Assembly: GCA_018263175.1 (NCBI GenBank)
Contig: JADFDB010000004.1
Location: 1-44,393 of the forward strand
Direction: 5' to 3'
Length of the DNA stretch: 44,393 nucleotides
Origin: Spirochaetota bacterium
GTDB lineage: Bacteria; Spirochaetota; UBA4802; UBA5368
Positions 8,419 to 16,280 of this stretch are shown piece by piece. Every line of letters begins with the position of its first letter. The stretch's first letter is position 1. Both the position numbers and the translations under genes were made by a program. The notes under the pieces are model-generated. The model was not told where the DNA came from. It worked only from the letters and a program-made list of their open reading frames with translations, and searched no databases.

Positions 8419-8446
8419 TTGAAAAATCAGGATGAATGTGTATATT
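8419..8446 (+). promoter_or_regulatory. Promoter upstream of the repeat-containing leader
   Basis: TTGAAA (8419-8424), 16-base spacer, TATATT (8441-8446). Transcription would start near 8453, leaving a leader of about 310 bases before the ATG at 8765. The leader contains a CCGCC/GGCGG hairpin near 8505-8520 and the long hairpin of repeat copy A. Confidence 0.5.
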
Positions 8447-8595
8447 CAGCCCCGTTTTGTGTAAAAAACGAAATGGCTGTTCGGTAGCGATCTTCGCGCC
8501 CCATCCGCCCTTAAAGGCGGTGGCGGGCTGAAAGCTGATTTCGCATAGCGCGTCGGTGCTGACGTCTCCTTCATCGGACGTGGAATTACCATAGG

Positions 8596-8685
8596 CTTGC
8601 TGCAAATCCCGGGAATATCGGGTTTTCTCCCGCCGCGGGCGGGGAAAAACCGGCCGTATTTCCAGGTTATGCAGCAACTCTACTG
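8596..8685. repeat. Dispersed repeat, copy A, forming a long hairpin
   Basis: The element folds on itself. Outer arms are TTGCTGCA (8597-8604)/TGCAGCAA (8670-8677), a middle helix pairs GGGAATA (8611-8617) with TATTTCC (8657-8663), and an inner stem GGTTTTCTCCCGCC/GGGCGGGGAAAAACC (8621-8651) has one mismatch. The blocks CGGGTTTTC, GGGCGGGG, GGTTATGC and CTCTA-TG occur in the same order in copy B (4154-4230). It lies in the 8398-8764 non-coding stretch. Confidence 0.6.
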
Positions 8686-8764
8686 TCAAACAGGACAGGC
8701 GGTATGTGTCGACGCGTGTCGGGCGTCTGCAGGATTTATCCATAACACGGGGTTTGGATCGTTA

Positions 8765-9706
8765 ATGATAAACGTGAAAGATGAGTACCTGCACGAAGGG
8801 AAAAAGATCGCCGGCTGGGCGGAATCGTACAGCACTAACTTCGCCGACAAAAAGAACCGGCTGTTCGGATTCGCCGATATAAACTATTTTCCCGCGGCGC
8901 ACGAAGCCGAGTTCGCCTGGTCAGTGTTTTACAATGACGCTCTTTACTCCTATGCGAACACCATCGACTTCCGGCCGGCGGAGGGTGCGCGCGTCCTTTC
9001 CGACCGTCATTTCGCCTATAAAATCGTAAGTCCGCCGGAAAAGTTCGAAATCAAACTGAAAAACGAATCCATCGCGATCGGTCTCTCAATAACGGGGGCG
9101 TACCCGGCATTCGTTTTCCCCGCCGCGATGGCGGAGGAGTCCAGGGCGATCGGCGGTGAACGCGAAATGCAGTTGTGGGACCGGTACGAGCAACGATGTA
9201 AAATATCGGGGACGCTTTCCGTGCTCCGCGGTGAAAATAAAGGACAGTCGAAGCGCTTCGAATGCCCCGGTATGCGCAAGCATTCGTGGGGAGAGCGCTT
9301 CTCGGACCGGCTGCAGTGTTACAGCTGGGTGACGGTCCAGTTCAGGGACATGAGCATGGACCTCACGTACTTTGAAGTCGGTTCCGTCCCGTATTCACAG
9401 GGCTTTATCTCGCGCAGGAGCGGGAACATCCCCATAATGAACGTGGAGCTCGAGCTCCTCGCCTTCAGCCGCGAGAAGAAGACCCTTCTGTCCGGGGAGT
9501 TCTCGTACCGGGACGCCCAGGACGACCGCGACCTGATCGTTTCCCGGCGCCTCCATTCGGTCGATATGCCGCTTCCCCGCAGCAAGAAGAGCAGATACGT
9601 GCGCTTTCGGGCATTCTCCGAGTTTACCGTAATCGGGACCGGTAAAAAGGGGATCGGGATGGAGGAGCATCTCATCTCGCTTGAACGGCTCAAGACCCTG
9701 GATTGA
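8765..9706 (+). CDS. Lipocalin-like protein related to the hydroxyneurosporene-synthase (CrtC)/DUF7064 fold (tentative)
   Basis: 313 residues from the ATG at 8765 (MINVKDEYLHEGKKIAGWAE). The ORF-track start at 8597 lies inside the repeat hairpin and is rejected. There is no signal peptide. The centre carries GMRKHSWGERF, which resembles the G-x-RDHSWGxR signature I associate with CrtC/AttH-like lipocalin-fold proteins; many beta-type segments surround it. Those proteins bind or modify hydrophobic molecules, but no activity can be assigned here. A membrane-protein gene follows nine bases later, so the two probably form an operon. Confidence 0.55.
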   Translation: MINVKDEYLHEGKKIAGWAESYSTNFADKKNRLFGFADINYFPAAHEAEFAWSVFYNDALYSYANTIDFRPAEGARVLSDRHFAYKIVSPPEKFEIKLKNESIAIGLSITGAYPAFVFPAAMAEESRAIGGEREMQLWDRYEQRCKISGTLSVLRGENKGQSKRFECPGMRKHSWGERFSDRLQCYSWVTVQFRDMSMDLTYFEVGSVPYSQGFISRRSGNIPIMNVELELLAFSREKKTLLSGEFSYRDAQDDRDLIVSRRLHSVDMPLPRSKKSRYVRFRAFSEFTVIGTGKKGIGMEEHLISLERLKTLD

Positions 9707-9715
9707 TGAGAGCCC

Positions 9716-11041
9716 ATGTCACTTCTTTCGTCACGACTCCGGAGCATCGCCGTTTTCATCTACGTCCTTCTGTTCCTGCTCGCGTTTAACCTCTATTTCA
9801 ACATGAATTATTCGTGGGAGGGGATAACTCTCATCGTCCGGATATATATCTACATCTTTTCGTTCTACCTCGTGTTCACTTTTTCCTCGATCAACATCGA
9901 CCTTTTCGAAACCATGTACAGGGAGCGCTTCGGTCCGCCCGGTGAGCAGATTCTATTCCTCGAGGCGCGCGTCCTTCCCCTGCTCATTCTCTATCTCGTT
10001 ATAGTCGTTTTTACCCTGATTGCCGGGGTGAACCGCCCCGACTGGCCGTGGGCACCTGTTATCGAGGTGCTTAAAGGGCGCTATTCCAACCTTGTGGTCT
10101 ATTCGCTTTTTCTCCTTTTCGTCCTCAAACTGCGCCGGGACCCGTTTGTGACGATACCGCTGTTTCTCGGCCTGTGTGTGTTCTACTTTTACCTCGACAT
10201 GGCGGTCGATTCCTTCGCGACCGGCGGCGCGATCGTTCATATCCTGATGCTCGGCAAATTTGTGATATTCCTTTTCTTCCTTTTCGTGGAGTTCTTCGCG
10301 CGGCGCAATCCGTTGAAGCTTTTCGCCACGGCTGTCGTTGTCAGCATGGCCGCCTACCTTCTCTCGCTCGGGGCCTATCGCCTCATTTTCGCGACTTCAC
10401 CGGCGCTTTCATACCAGAAGAGGGAGTCGGGGCTCGAGCTTCTCAGGCTGGGATTCACCTCGCCGCTCGCGGATCTCAAGAAACAGGTCATGCAGAATCC
10501 CGACGAGGAGTTTTTCAGGACCATCCTCCTCTTCGCGAGGGAATACCGGGTCGATATGGAGTTCAGCGAGGAAGAATGGGAGGGCCTGCTTTTTTCGGGT
10601 TCGGTCGAAATGGCCGATCTCATCTCAGAACGTGTGCTGAACAGGAACCTGCGGCTTTCATACGAACGGCTCGTGGCCTTCGCGCTCGAAAAATCCGGCC
10701 ATAGCGACTCGGGACTGCAAAACGCCGCGAGTTTTACGAGGATTGTCGCGCGCTATATCCCCGGAAACGAAACCGACTTCAAATTGAAAATACGGAACTC
10801 CGGCAGAGAATTTTCGCGATGGGGGCTTCTGGTGCTCGGCGAGCTCGCCGACGTGCAGAACGTACCCTTCCTCGTGGAATATCTGGCGAGCACCGATTCC
10901 GCGTTAGCCGAAATCGCGTACACCTCCCTGCAGAAGATTACCGGTCTCGACCCGCGGAGCAGCCTTAACCGGCGGATCAACGATCCCGAGGTGATGACCG
11001 CGTTTGCGGAATATCACCTGCAAAATCACAAAGCGCGCTGA
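9716..11041 (+). CDS. Membrane protein with about seven TM helices and a C-terminal helical-repeat domain, function unknown
   Basis: 441 residues. Hydrophobic segments fill residues 1-225 (e.g. IAVFIYVLLFLLAFNLYF, VLPLLILYLVIVVFTLIAG, FVIFLFFLFVEFF). The last 200 residues are soluble and rich in Leu/Glu/Arg, with a stretch (RWGLLVLGELADVQNVPFLVEYL) typical of HEAT-like repeats. The ATG at 9716 follows the lipocalin-like gene by nine bases. The 3' end overlaps the convergent nth gene by about 65 bases. I recognise no family; the HEAT-like tail suggests a protein-protein scaffold on the cytoplasmic side (inference). Confidence 0.7.
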   Translation: MSLLSSRLRSIAVFIYVLLFLLAFNLYFNMNYSWEGITLIVRIYIYIFSFYLVFTFSSINIDLFETMYRERFGPPGEQILFLEARVLPLLILYLVIVVFTLIAGVNRPDWPWAPVIEVLKGRYSNLVVYSLFLLFVLKLRRDPFVTIPLFLGLCVFYFYLDMAVDSFATGGAIVHILMLGKFVIFLFFLFVEFFARRNPLKLFATAVVVSMAAYLLSLGAYRLIFATSPALSYQKRESGLELLRLGFTSPLADLKKQVMQNPDEEFFRTILLFAREYRVDMEFSEEEWEGLLFSGSVEMADLISERVLNRNLRLSYERLVAFALEKSGHSDSGLQNAASFTRIVARYIPGNETDFKLKIRNSGREFSRWGLLVLGELADVQNVPFLVEYLASTDSALAEIAYTSLQKITGLDPRSSLNRRINDPEVMTAFAEYHLQNHKAR

Positions 11042-11687
11042 CCGGGCACCGGTCGCACAGCGGCCCTCGGGCCCTGCAGATCGCGCGCCCGTGGGAGATG
11101 AACAAAAGGTGCCCGGCGATCCAGTCCTCGGGCGGAATCACCGCCGTCAGGCACGATTCCACCGCATCGGGGCTCTCCGACCGGGCATAGCCGATCCGGT
11201 TCGAGACCCGCAGAACATGTGTATCCACGGCGAAGGCCGGAATCCCGAAGCCCATGGCGAGGATCACATTGGCCGACTTGCGGCCGACCCCCGGTAGCTC
11301 CATGAGCTCTTCGCGAGCGGATGGAAGAGTCCCGTTGTACAGCTCCGCCACGCGCCGCGCCAGTTCCCGAATATTCCGCGCCTTGGTGTGGAAGAAGCCG
11401 ACGCTCCTGATGATTTTTTCGATATCCCCGCTCTGCGCAGCGGCGAGGCTCGCGAAATCGGGGTAGCGCTCGAAAAGACGCGGCGTAACCGAGTTCACCT
11501 GCCTGTCGGTCGTCTGCGCCGAGAGCACGACGGCAACGGCAAGCTGGTAGGGATTCCCGTACTCAAGGGCCGGTTCGGGCCGGCCGTAATGCGCGGCAAG
11601 GGCGGCCACCACCCGCGCCGAACGCCCCGGCGTCATCGTCGCCGGGCAGACGGGGGCTCTCGGAGAGTTTTTTCGCTCGTCCTTCAT
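10977..11687 (-). CDS. nth: Endonuclease III, DNA glycosylase/AP lyase
   Basis: 236 residues from the ATG at 11687; the track start at 11918 runs into the upstream kinase gene, and an ATG at 11636 is an alternative. Base-excision repair enzyme for oxidised pyrimidines. The helix-hairpin-helix LPGVGRKSANVIL includes the catalytic lysine, VDTHVLRVSNRIG holds the catalytic aspartate, and the [4Fe-4S] loop C-x6-C-x2-C-x5-C reads CRARGPLCDRCPVSALC. It lies 38 bases after the histidine kinase and is probably co-transcribed with it. Its 3' end overlaps the opposite-strand membrane-protein gene. Confidence 0.95.
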   Translation of the reverse strand: MKDERKNSPRAPVCPATMTPGRSARVVAALAAHYGRPEPALEYGNPYQLAVAVVLSAQTTDRQVNSVTPRLFERYPDFASLAAAQSGDIEKIIRSVGFFHTKARNIRELARRVAELYNGTLPSAREELMELPGVGRKSANVILAMGFGIPAFAVDTHVLRVSNRIGYARSESPDAVESCLTAVIPPEDWIAGHLLFISHGRAICRARGPLCDRCPVSALCDFAGDIPQTRSSPRDR

Positions 11688-11725
11688 CGTCGGTTCGCTT
11701 CGTTCGGGCACCTCATGGCCTGCTC

Positions 11726-13210
11726 CTATGGTGATAACTGCATGTCCGCGGCAACGCGCTCGCGCTGAAACGGAAAGGTCATGACGAAGCGCGCTCCCTG
11801 GCCGGGGGGCGATTCGACGCTTACGGCCGCGTTGTGCTCGCGCAGAATCCTGCTGCTTATCGAAAGACCGATACCGGTGCCGCTTGCCCTGCGCTTGGTT
11901 GTAAAAAACGGAAACCATATTTTTTTAATAATGTCCTCGGGGATGCCGGTGCCGTTGTCCTCTATGAATAAACGCACGCCGTCGCCGGCCTGCTCGGTGG
12001 CGATCGTAATCCTGCCGGTAAATCCGTCTCCGGCGGTTTTCCGCCTGTCCACTATCGCGTCCCGGGCGTTAAGGAGGAGGTTTATAATCATCTGTTCGAT
12101 GCTGATCCTGTCGCCGTGGACTTTTTGGATGTTCTCGTTCAGCACAAGGATGATGTCCACGCTGTATTTTTTGAATTGCAGATTCACGAGGTCGATCGCG
12201 TCGAGCACGACCTGGTTGAGGTCGATCATCCGCATATTCATGCCGTTGCGCCGCGAAAAATTCCTGATATGATCGATGATGGAAGCCGACTTGTCAACGA
12301 GCGTGCAGATCTTCATGAGCTCGGCCGCCGCCTCCAGGCCGTCGAACTCGTCGTAGTTGATGTCGTCCATCATGTTTTGGGCGATCGCCTTTATGCCCGT
12401 CAGCGGCTGGGCCAGCTCGTGCGCGATTCCCGTGGTGACCTCGGCGAGGCTTGCATGCCGCGACATCTGCAGAAGCTCGTTGTCCCTCTCCTGCACCAGG
12501 GTCTTGAGCTGTTCGACCTTCTGTCTGAGGCGGGTGTTGTTATGGATGAGGCTTCCGCTCAGCTCGCGCGATTCCTTGAAGTTCAGCGCTATTCGCGTGA
12601 TCCTCGCGTGATAGCTGTACAGGAAAAGAAGCGAGGTCATGACGTGGACCAGCCCCGCCCCCGCGGCGTAATAGTGGGACGAGCCCGTGTACGCGGAGAG
12701 GGCGGCGGCGGCCATGGCCGCGACAAGGCTTGCCTGCAACACCAGGTAAATTTTTACGGAGGCGAAGATGCTGTTAAAGAAAAAGAACATGGCCCAGGCG
12801 AAGAAGACAAGCAGCATGAGCGGGGAGAGAATGGGCGCGTACCCCTTGAAGACGAGGGCAAGCCCCATGAAGAGCGGCGAAACGGCGGCAAGCGGTCCGA
12901 TCGGCACGCGCGTCCTGGTTTTAACGTAGCCCCTGATCATCAGGGCATAGGTGAGCGGGTAGAGCGAAACGCCGGCAAGCGAGACGTAACCAAGCCATGC
13001 GGGCGGCTCGATACCCTCGAAAAGCAGGCAGACCGGCAGCAATATGATTAGTGTCGAGAGCGAGGCGGCCGGGAATTCCATCGCGGTCCTGCGTCTCACG
13101 AAAAAAAACATCGCGATAAATTCGACGAGAATCGCGAAGAAGAGGAAATCGACGATGATTTTGACCGGGCTCATGACAGGGCGTTCATCCGGTGACTTGT
13201 TATTTGACAT
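11726..13210 (-). CDS. Membrane histidine kinase with a 7-TM sensor
   Basis: 494 residues. Seven hydrophobic segments fill roughly residues 13-205, then a coiled coil (RLRQKVEQLKTLVQERDNELLQ) leads to a HisKA domain with the phospho-acceptor in GIAHELAQPLTG. The ATPase domain has an N box (INLLLNARDAI), G1 (DNGTGIPEDI), FFTTKR and G2 (GTGIGLSIS). It should autophosphorylate in response to a membrane or intracellular signal. No response regulator is adjacent, so the partner is elsewhere. The coiled coil joined to a HELAQPLTGI-type H box resembles DctB/NtrB-like kinases. The start ATG at 13210 has no clear ribosome-binding site; Met13 is an alternative. Confidence 0.9.
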   Translation of the reverse strand: MSNNKSPDERPVMSPVKIIVDFLFFAILVEFIAMFFFVRRRTAMEFPAASLSTLIILLPVCLLFEGIEPPAWLGYVSLAGVSLYPLTYALMIRGYVKTRTRVPIGPLAAVSPLFMGLALVFKGYAPILSPLMLLVFFAWAMFFFFNSIFASVKIYLVLQASLVAAMAAAALSAYTGSSHYYAAGAGLVHVMTSLLFLYSYHARITRIALNFKESRELSGSLIHNNTRLRQKVEQLKTLVQERDNELLQMSRHASLAEVTTGIAHELAQPLTGIKAIAQNMMDDINYDEFDGLEAAAELMKICTLVDKSASIIDHIRNFSRRNGMNMRMIDLNQVVLDAIDLVNLQFKKYSVDIILVLNENIQKVHGDRISIEQMIINLLLNARDAIVDRRKTAGDGFTGRITIATEQAGDGVRLFIEDNGTGIPEDIIKKIWFPFFTTKRRASGTGIGLSISSRILREHNAAVSVESPPGQGARFVMTFPFQRERVAADMQLSP

Positions 13211-13273
13211 TTGCCGTAACGGGTTTCAATATGTCAATAGCTTTTACCGGGAGGGCGTTCCGCCGGATAACGC

Positions 13274-13738
13274 ATGAACGACACAGAGGACAGAAAACGA
13301 CGCTACCTGCTGCTGTTCGGGCTTGGCGCGCGGTTCGGCCCGGAAGAACTCCAGGCGGCATACCGCACGCTCGCCAAGCTCAACCATCCCGACGTGGCGA
13401 CCGACACGGGCGCGGGCATGCGGATGGTCATCATCAACGAAGGCTATCGCTTTTTAAAGGAACTGCTCGACGACCCGCGGCCGCCTTCCTGCGCCGAGGC
13501 GCCGGAGGACCCCTGCTACGACCGGTACCGGCGGGCGTTTAAAACGATGTCGGCGGCCTTCGATGAGTACTTCGGCGAGGGGGGGCGCCGGGGGGCCGTC
13601 GGCGATCTGGAGGCCCTGCGCGTGCGGCTGCGCGAGGCCAAGGCGCAGTTCGCCCTGCTTGTCGACGACATGGCGTACAATCCCTATGTGGATGACGCGA
13701 TCGACCGGATCGCCGGTATAAATAAATGGCTCGAGTGA
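13274..13738 (+). CDS. Short J-domain protein
   Basis: 154 residues. Residues 8-65 form a J-domain with the HPD tripeptide (KLNHPDVATD) that stimulates the Hsp70 DnaK ATPase. The remaining 90 residues are alpha-helical with a DLEALRVRLREAKAQFALL segment, somewhat like the HscB helical arrangement, although an HscB assignment is not secure. No zinc-finger or G/F region is present, so it is a specialised co-chaperone. It is divergent from the histidine kinase, and tRNA-Arg lies 60 bases downstream. Confidence 0.75.
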   Translation: MNDTEDRKRRYLLLFGLGARFGPEELQAAYRTLAKLNHPDVATDTGAGMRMVIINEGYRFLKELLDDPRPPSCAEAPEDPCYDRYRRAFKTMSAAFDEYFGEGGRRGAVGDLEALRVRLREAKAQFALLVDDMAYNPYVDDAIDRIAGINKWLE

Positions 13739-13748
13739 AAGAAAATAG

Positions 13749-13785
13749 TTGAAATAATTGTCACATCGGTCCAGCGTAGTACGGT
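13749..13785 (+). promoter_or_regulatory. Possible tRNA-Arg promoter
   Basis: The stretch just upstream of tRNA-Arg contains TTGAAA (13749) and TTGTCA (13758-13763); the latter is followed after 16 bases by TACGGT (13780-13785). The -10 match is poor but resembles the TACGAT of the tRNA-Ala promoter. Confidence 0.3.
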
Positions 13786-13799
13786 CGGGGACGAAATAT

Positions 13800-13872
13800 G
13801 CGCCTGTAGCTCAGTGGATAGAGCAATGGCCTCCGGAGCCATGTGTCGCACGTTCAACTCGTGTCAGGCGCA
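13800..13872 (+). tRNA. tRNA-Arg (anticodon CCG)
   Basis: A complete cloverleaf of 73 bases. The acceptor GCGCCTG pairs with CAGGCGC; the D stem is GCTC/GAGC; the anticodon stem ATGGC/GCCAT encloses CTCCGGA with anticodon CCG; a 5-base variable loop follows; the T arm is GCACG-TTCAACT-CGTGT; the discriminator is A. The 3' CCA is not encoded. It reads CGG codons. The long ORF 13758-14723 crossing it is a shadow. Confidence 0.95.
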
Positions 13873-13880
13873 CAGCAAGA

Positions 13881-13902
13881 GGGACGCGGGAAACCGCGTC
13901 CC
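13881..13902. terminator. Hairpin between tRNA-Arg and the convergent exported-protein gene
   Basis: A 9-bp perfect stem GGGACGCGG/CCGCGTCCC with a GAAA tetraloop lies 8 bases after tRNA-Arg and touches the stop codon of the minus-strand gene. It may serve both strands, although no U-tract follows. Confidence 0.6.
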
Positions 13903-14612
13903 TACCTGTCTGCGCTTCCTGTGCGGTCCAGCTCCCGCTTGCGCTCGCGGACGCGGGCCAGGTGGCCGTTTATGATCCTGCCGTAGTCGAGCTCGCCGCG
14001 CACGATCGAATAGCGCTCCGATTCGATGAATCCAAGGTCCGTCGTAAGCCGGTATTCGCTCGCCCGGCCCGCGTATCTGTGCGCCTCCTCCCAGTACGGC
14101 AGCGCCCGGCTGTAGAGCTCCTCGGCGGTATCGAGGCTTTCGGCGATTTCTTTCGCGAAGTCGAGGTTGTAGAAATAGATCCTTCGTTTGTCATAGCGCG
14201 CGGCGATCTTCATGTGGTCGCGCATAATGAGCATGTTGATGTGCATGAACATGAGGTTGCGGTACTTCGAGTATTCATCCTCGTTCTCAATTTTAATCAG
14301 TGCCTCGGAGGGGTGGCGGAATTTGCATTCCAGAGCGATCTTCATCCGCTCGATGTTCTTGCGGAGGGAGTTCTCGTTGTAATACTGCTTCATGCCGTAA
14401 AGCAGGTAGTAGTCTTCGAGATAATGAGGGACGGCCTTGAAGTGAAGCCGCGATTTGGGGATGTAGTCGGAGAAGGGCACATACCGCTCCTTCTCCTCCT
14501 TGAAGTACTGGTACTGGTAGTCCTCGGCCCGTGCGCGTTCCGCCGCGAGAAGCACGGCAAGCGACAGGGCGGCGCAAAGCGCGATTATTCTCGTGATGTG
14601 TATCGTGTGCAT
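13902..14612 (-). CDS. Exported protein of unknown function
   Basis: 236 residues from the ATG at 14612, giving an N-terminal signal peptide (ITRIIALCAALSLAVLLAAERARAED). The mature part is highly charged and tyrosine-rich (YQYQYFKEEKERY, YYLLYGMKQYYNEN) and predicted largely helical; the pattern could be tetratricopeptide-like (DTAEELYSRALPYWEEAHRYAG), but no repeat is clear. Probably periplasmic; the SLAVLLAAERARA segment lacks a cysteine, so it is not a lipoprotein. It stands 92 bases after mntP on the same strand. No family recognised. Confidence 0.65.
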   Translation of the reverse strand: MHTIHITRIIALCAALSLAVLLAAERARAEDYQYQYFKEEKERYVPFSDYIPKSRLHFKAVPHYLEDYYLLYGMKQYYNENSLRKNIERMKIALECKFRHPSEALIKIENEDEYSKYRNLMFMHINMLIMRDHMKIAARYDKRRIYFYNLDFAKEIAESLDTAEELYSRALPYWEEAHRYAGRASEYRLTTDLGFIESERYSIVRGELDYGRIINGHLARVRERKRELDRTGSADR

Positions 14613-14703
14613 GACGCCTGTAACCGGAGTATTGCCCCCAGAGCCTCGATGGGGCGGATTCGCTACATATATCGACAAAAACGGGCGGGAGATAAAGGAC
14701 TGT

Positions 14704-15264
14704 TCAGCCCAGATGCTCGATGACGATCCTCGCGCCGATGGCGATGAGGATGATTCCGCCGAGCCTCAGCACGCGCTTTCCCAGGAGCTCGCCCGCCTTT
14801 TTCCCCAGGGCGACCCCCACAAGCGAAAAAAGTGCACAGACCACGCCGATGATGACGCTCGGGAGCAGGATCGGCTTCCCCAATACGCCGATACCGAATC
14901 CCACCGCCAGCGCGTCGATGCTCGTCGCGATCGAGAGGAGCACGAGCGTCCATCCGCGCGACGGATCGGTGCGGGGGATTCCCGCGTCCTCCGGGAGGAA
15001 GGAGTCCCGTATCATCTTGATTCCTATTAAAGTGAGAAGCGCCATCGCGATCCAGTGGTCATAGTCGCGGATAAGGCTTTCGACGAAGATGCCCCCGAGG
15101 TAGCCGATTATGGGCATGAGAAACTGGAACAGGCCGAAATGAAAGGCCAGCCGGAAGTAATGCCGGGGGCCCGGACGCTCGATAATCATACCGGCCGCGA
15201 TTGAAACTGAAAAGGAGTCCATGGCGAGGGCGATGGCGATGCCGGCAATGCTTAAAAGGTCCAT
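14704..15264 (-). CDS. mntP: Manganese efflux pump MntP
   Basis: 186 residues with six transmembrane helices, the normal size for the family. The two internal repeats carry the conserved aspartates: ALAMDSFSVSIAAG in helix 1 and IATSIDALAVGFGIG in helix 4. The family exports Mn(II) across the inner membrane. It lies 22 bases downstream of the J-domain gene on the same strand, so it is co-transcribed with it. The gap is too short for the yybP-ykoY manganese riboswitch that often precedes mntP. Confidence 0.92.
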   Translation of the reverse strand: MDLLSIAGIAIALAMDSFSVSIAAGMIIERPGPRHYFRLAFHFGLFQFLMPIIGYLGGIFVESLIRDYDHWIAMALLTLIGIKMIRDSFLPEDAGIPRTDPSRGWTLVLLSIATSIDALAVGFGIGVLGKPILLPSVIIGVVCALFSLVGVALGKKAGELLGKRVLRLGGIILIAIGARIVIEHLG

Positions 15265-15286
15265 CCTCGTCTCCGCTTGCGATCGA

Positions 15287-16144
15287 TCAGGCCGCGTCCT
15301 CGGTGAAGAAGAGCTCGATGTATCGTTTGAGCGAGAGTGCGTATTCGAGTTTGATGGTCGTTTCCACGGCCCAGGTCGACTGGGAATAGTGCTCGAGCGC
15401 GTCCCTGAAATGGTATATGGCCTTGAGAATCATCGCGCCGCTTATGTCGCGCTTGAGGAAGCCGCGGTTATGCCGGTCGTAGAACAATTCGCGGTGCGCG
15501 AGGTGAAGCGCATCGTCGCCCTTTTTGTACAGTCTGAATGCCTCGACGTCGACCAGGTTGGCGTACGAGTCGGGGATGTTGAGGCATTCCGAAGCCCTGT
15601 AGAAATTGAACACCATTTCGGAGAAAACCGCAAAATGGTCCAGGAGCTCGTGGTCGGCTGTCAGTCCCGAAAGCTTTCGTATGGCGTGGTAATTCCTGCG
15701 CAGAACGCCCGTCACCTCCTTGAATATGCCGCGGTTTATGGGGTTTTCTCTGCGGACCAGGTTGTGCAGGCTGTACTGAAAATAGCGGTAGAGCGCGTCC
15801 TTGGCCGCCTCCCGGTGGCGCACGAACTGTCTGACGAGCAGGTCGTCCTTCAGCTCCTCGCGGGGGTCGGGACCGTCCGCGCGGCGGGAGGGCCGCCCCG
15901 ATTGCGGTCGTTCCTCCGGCGTAACGGTGTCGGGCCCTTCCGGGCGGCCGTTGCTGAAACGGTGTCCCTTCAGGCTCGTATAGGCGTCGTTGAGCGATGC
16001 CATCGCCCGCGTGGCCCATTCCACCCGGTGCGGATTTCTGTCCGGGTGAAATTTGAGCGCGAGCCGTTTGTACGATTTCGCGAGGTCTTCGTCGCTTGCC
16101 GTTTCGGGAATTTCAAGCAGCCTGTAGCACGCCTGTATATCCAT
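15287..16144 (-). CDS. N-terminal J-domain protein with a unique C-terminal domain
   Basis: 285 residues. Residues 1-62 are a good J-domain (CYRLLEIPETASDEDLAKSYKRL, then FHPDRNP with the HPD motif). A charged linker of about 40 residues follows. The last 170 residues form a helical domain with repeated Tyr/Phe/His pairs (DALYRYFQYSLHNL, LHLAHRELFYDRHNRGF) that I do not recognise. It lacks the zinc and G/F regions of DnaJ. It is likely a DnaK co-chaperone for a specific client. It heads a minus-strand pair with mntP. Confidence 0.75.
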   Translation of the reverse strand: MDIQACYRLLEIPETASDEDLAKSYKRLALKFHPDRNPHRVEWATRAMASLNDAYTSLKGHRFSNGRPEGPDTVTPEERPQSGRPSRRADGPDPREELKDDLLVRQFVRHREAAKDALYRYFQYSLHNLVRRENPINRGIFKEVTGVLRRNYHAIRKLSGLTADHELLDHFAVFSEMVFNFYRASECLNIPDSYANLVDVEAFRLYKKGDDALHLAHRELFYDRHNRGFLKRDISGAMILKAIYHFRDALEHYSQSTWAVETTIKLEYALSLKRYIELFFTEDAA

Positions 16145-16280
16145 CTTTTGCCTTAAAGGGGCCCGATAAGTCCGCGCGGCCTGCCGGCCCTCGGCCGATG
16201 CAGTCGAACGAAGGCCGCCGGGCGCACGCCGGTTTCCGGAGGCTATTAAATTCCGCGCGGACCTTCAAGAGATTTTTATT

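Noticed and set aside
13758-14723. 321-aa plus-strand ORF
   Set aside because: It runs through tRNA-Arg and then antisense to the exported-protein gene; the composition is that of a shadow frame.
14590-15290. yybP-ykoY manganese riboswitch before mntP
   Set aside because: Only 22 bases separate mntP from the upstream gene, so there is no room for the element.
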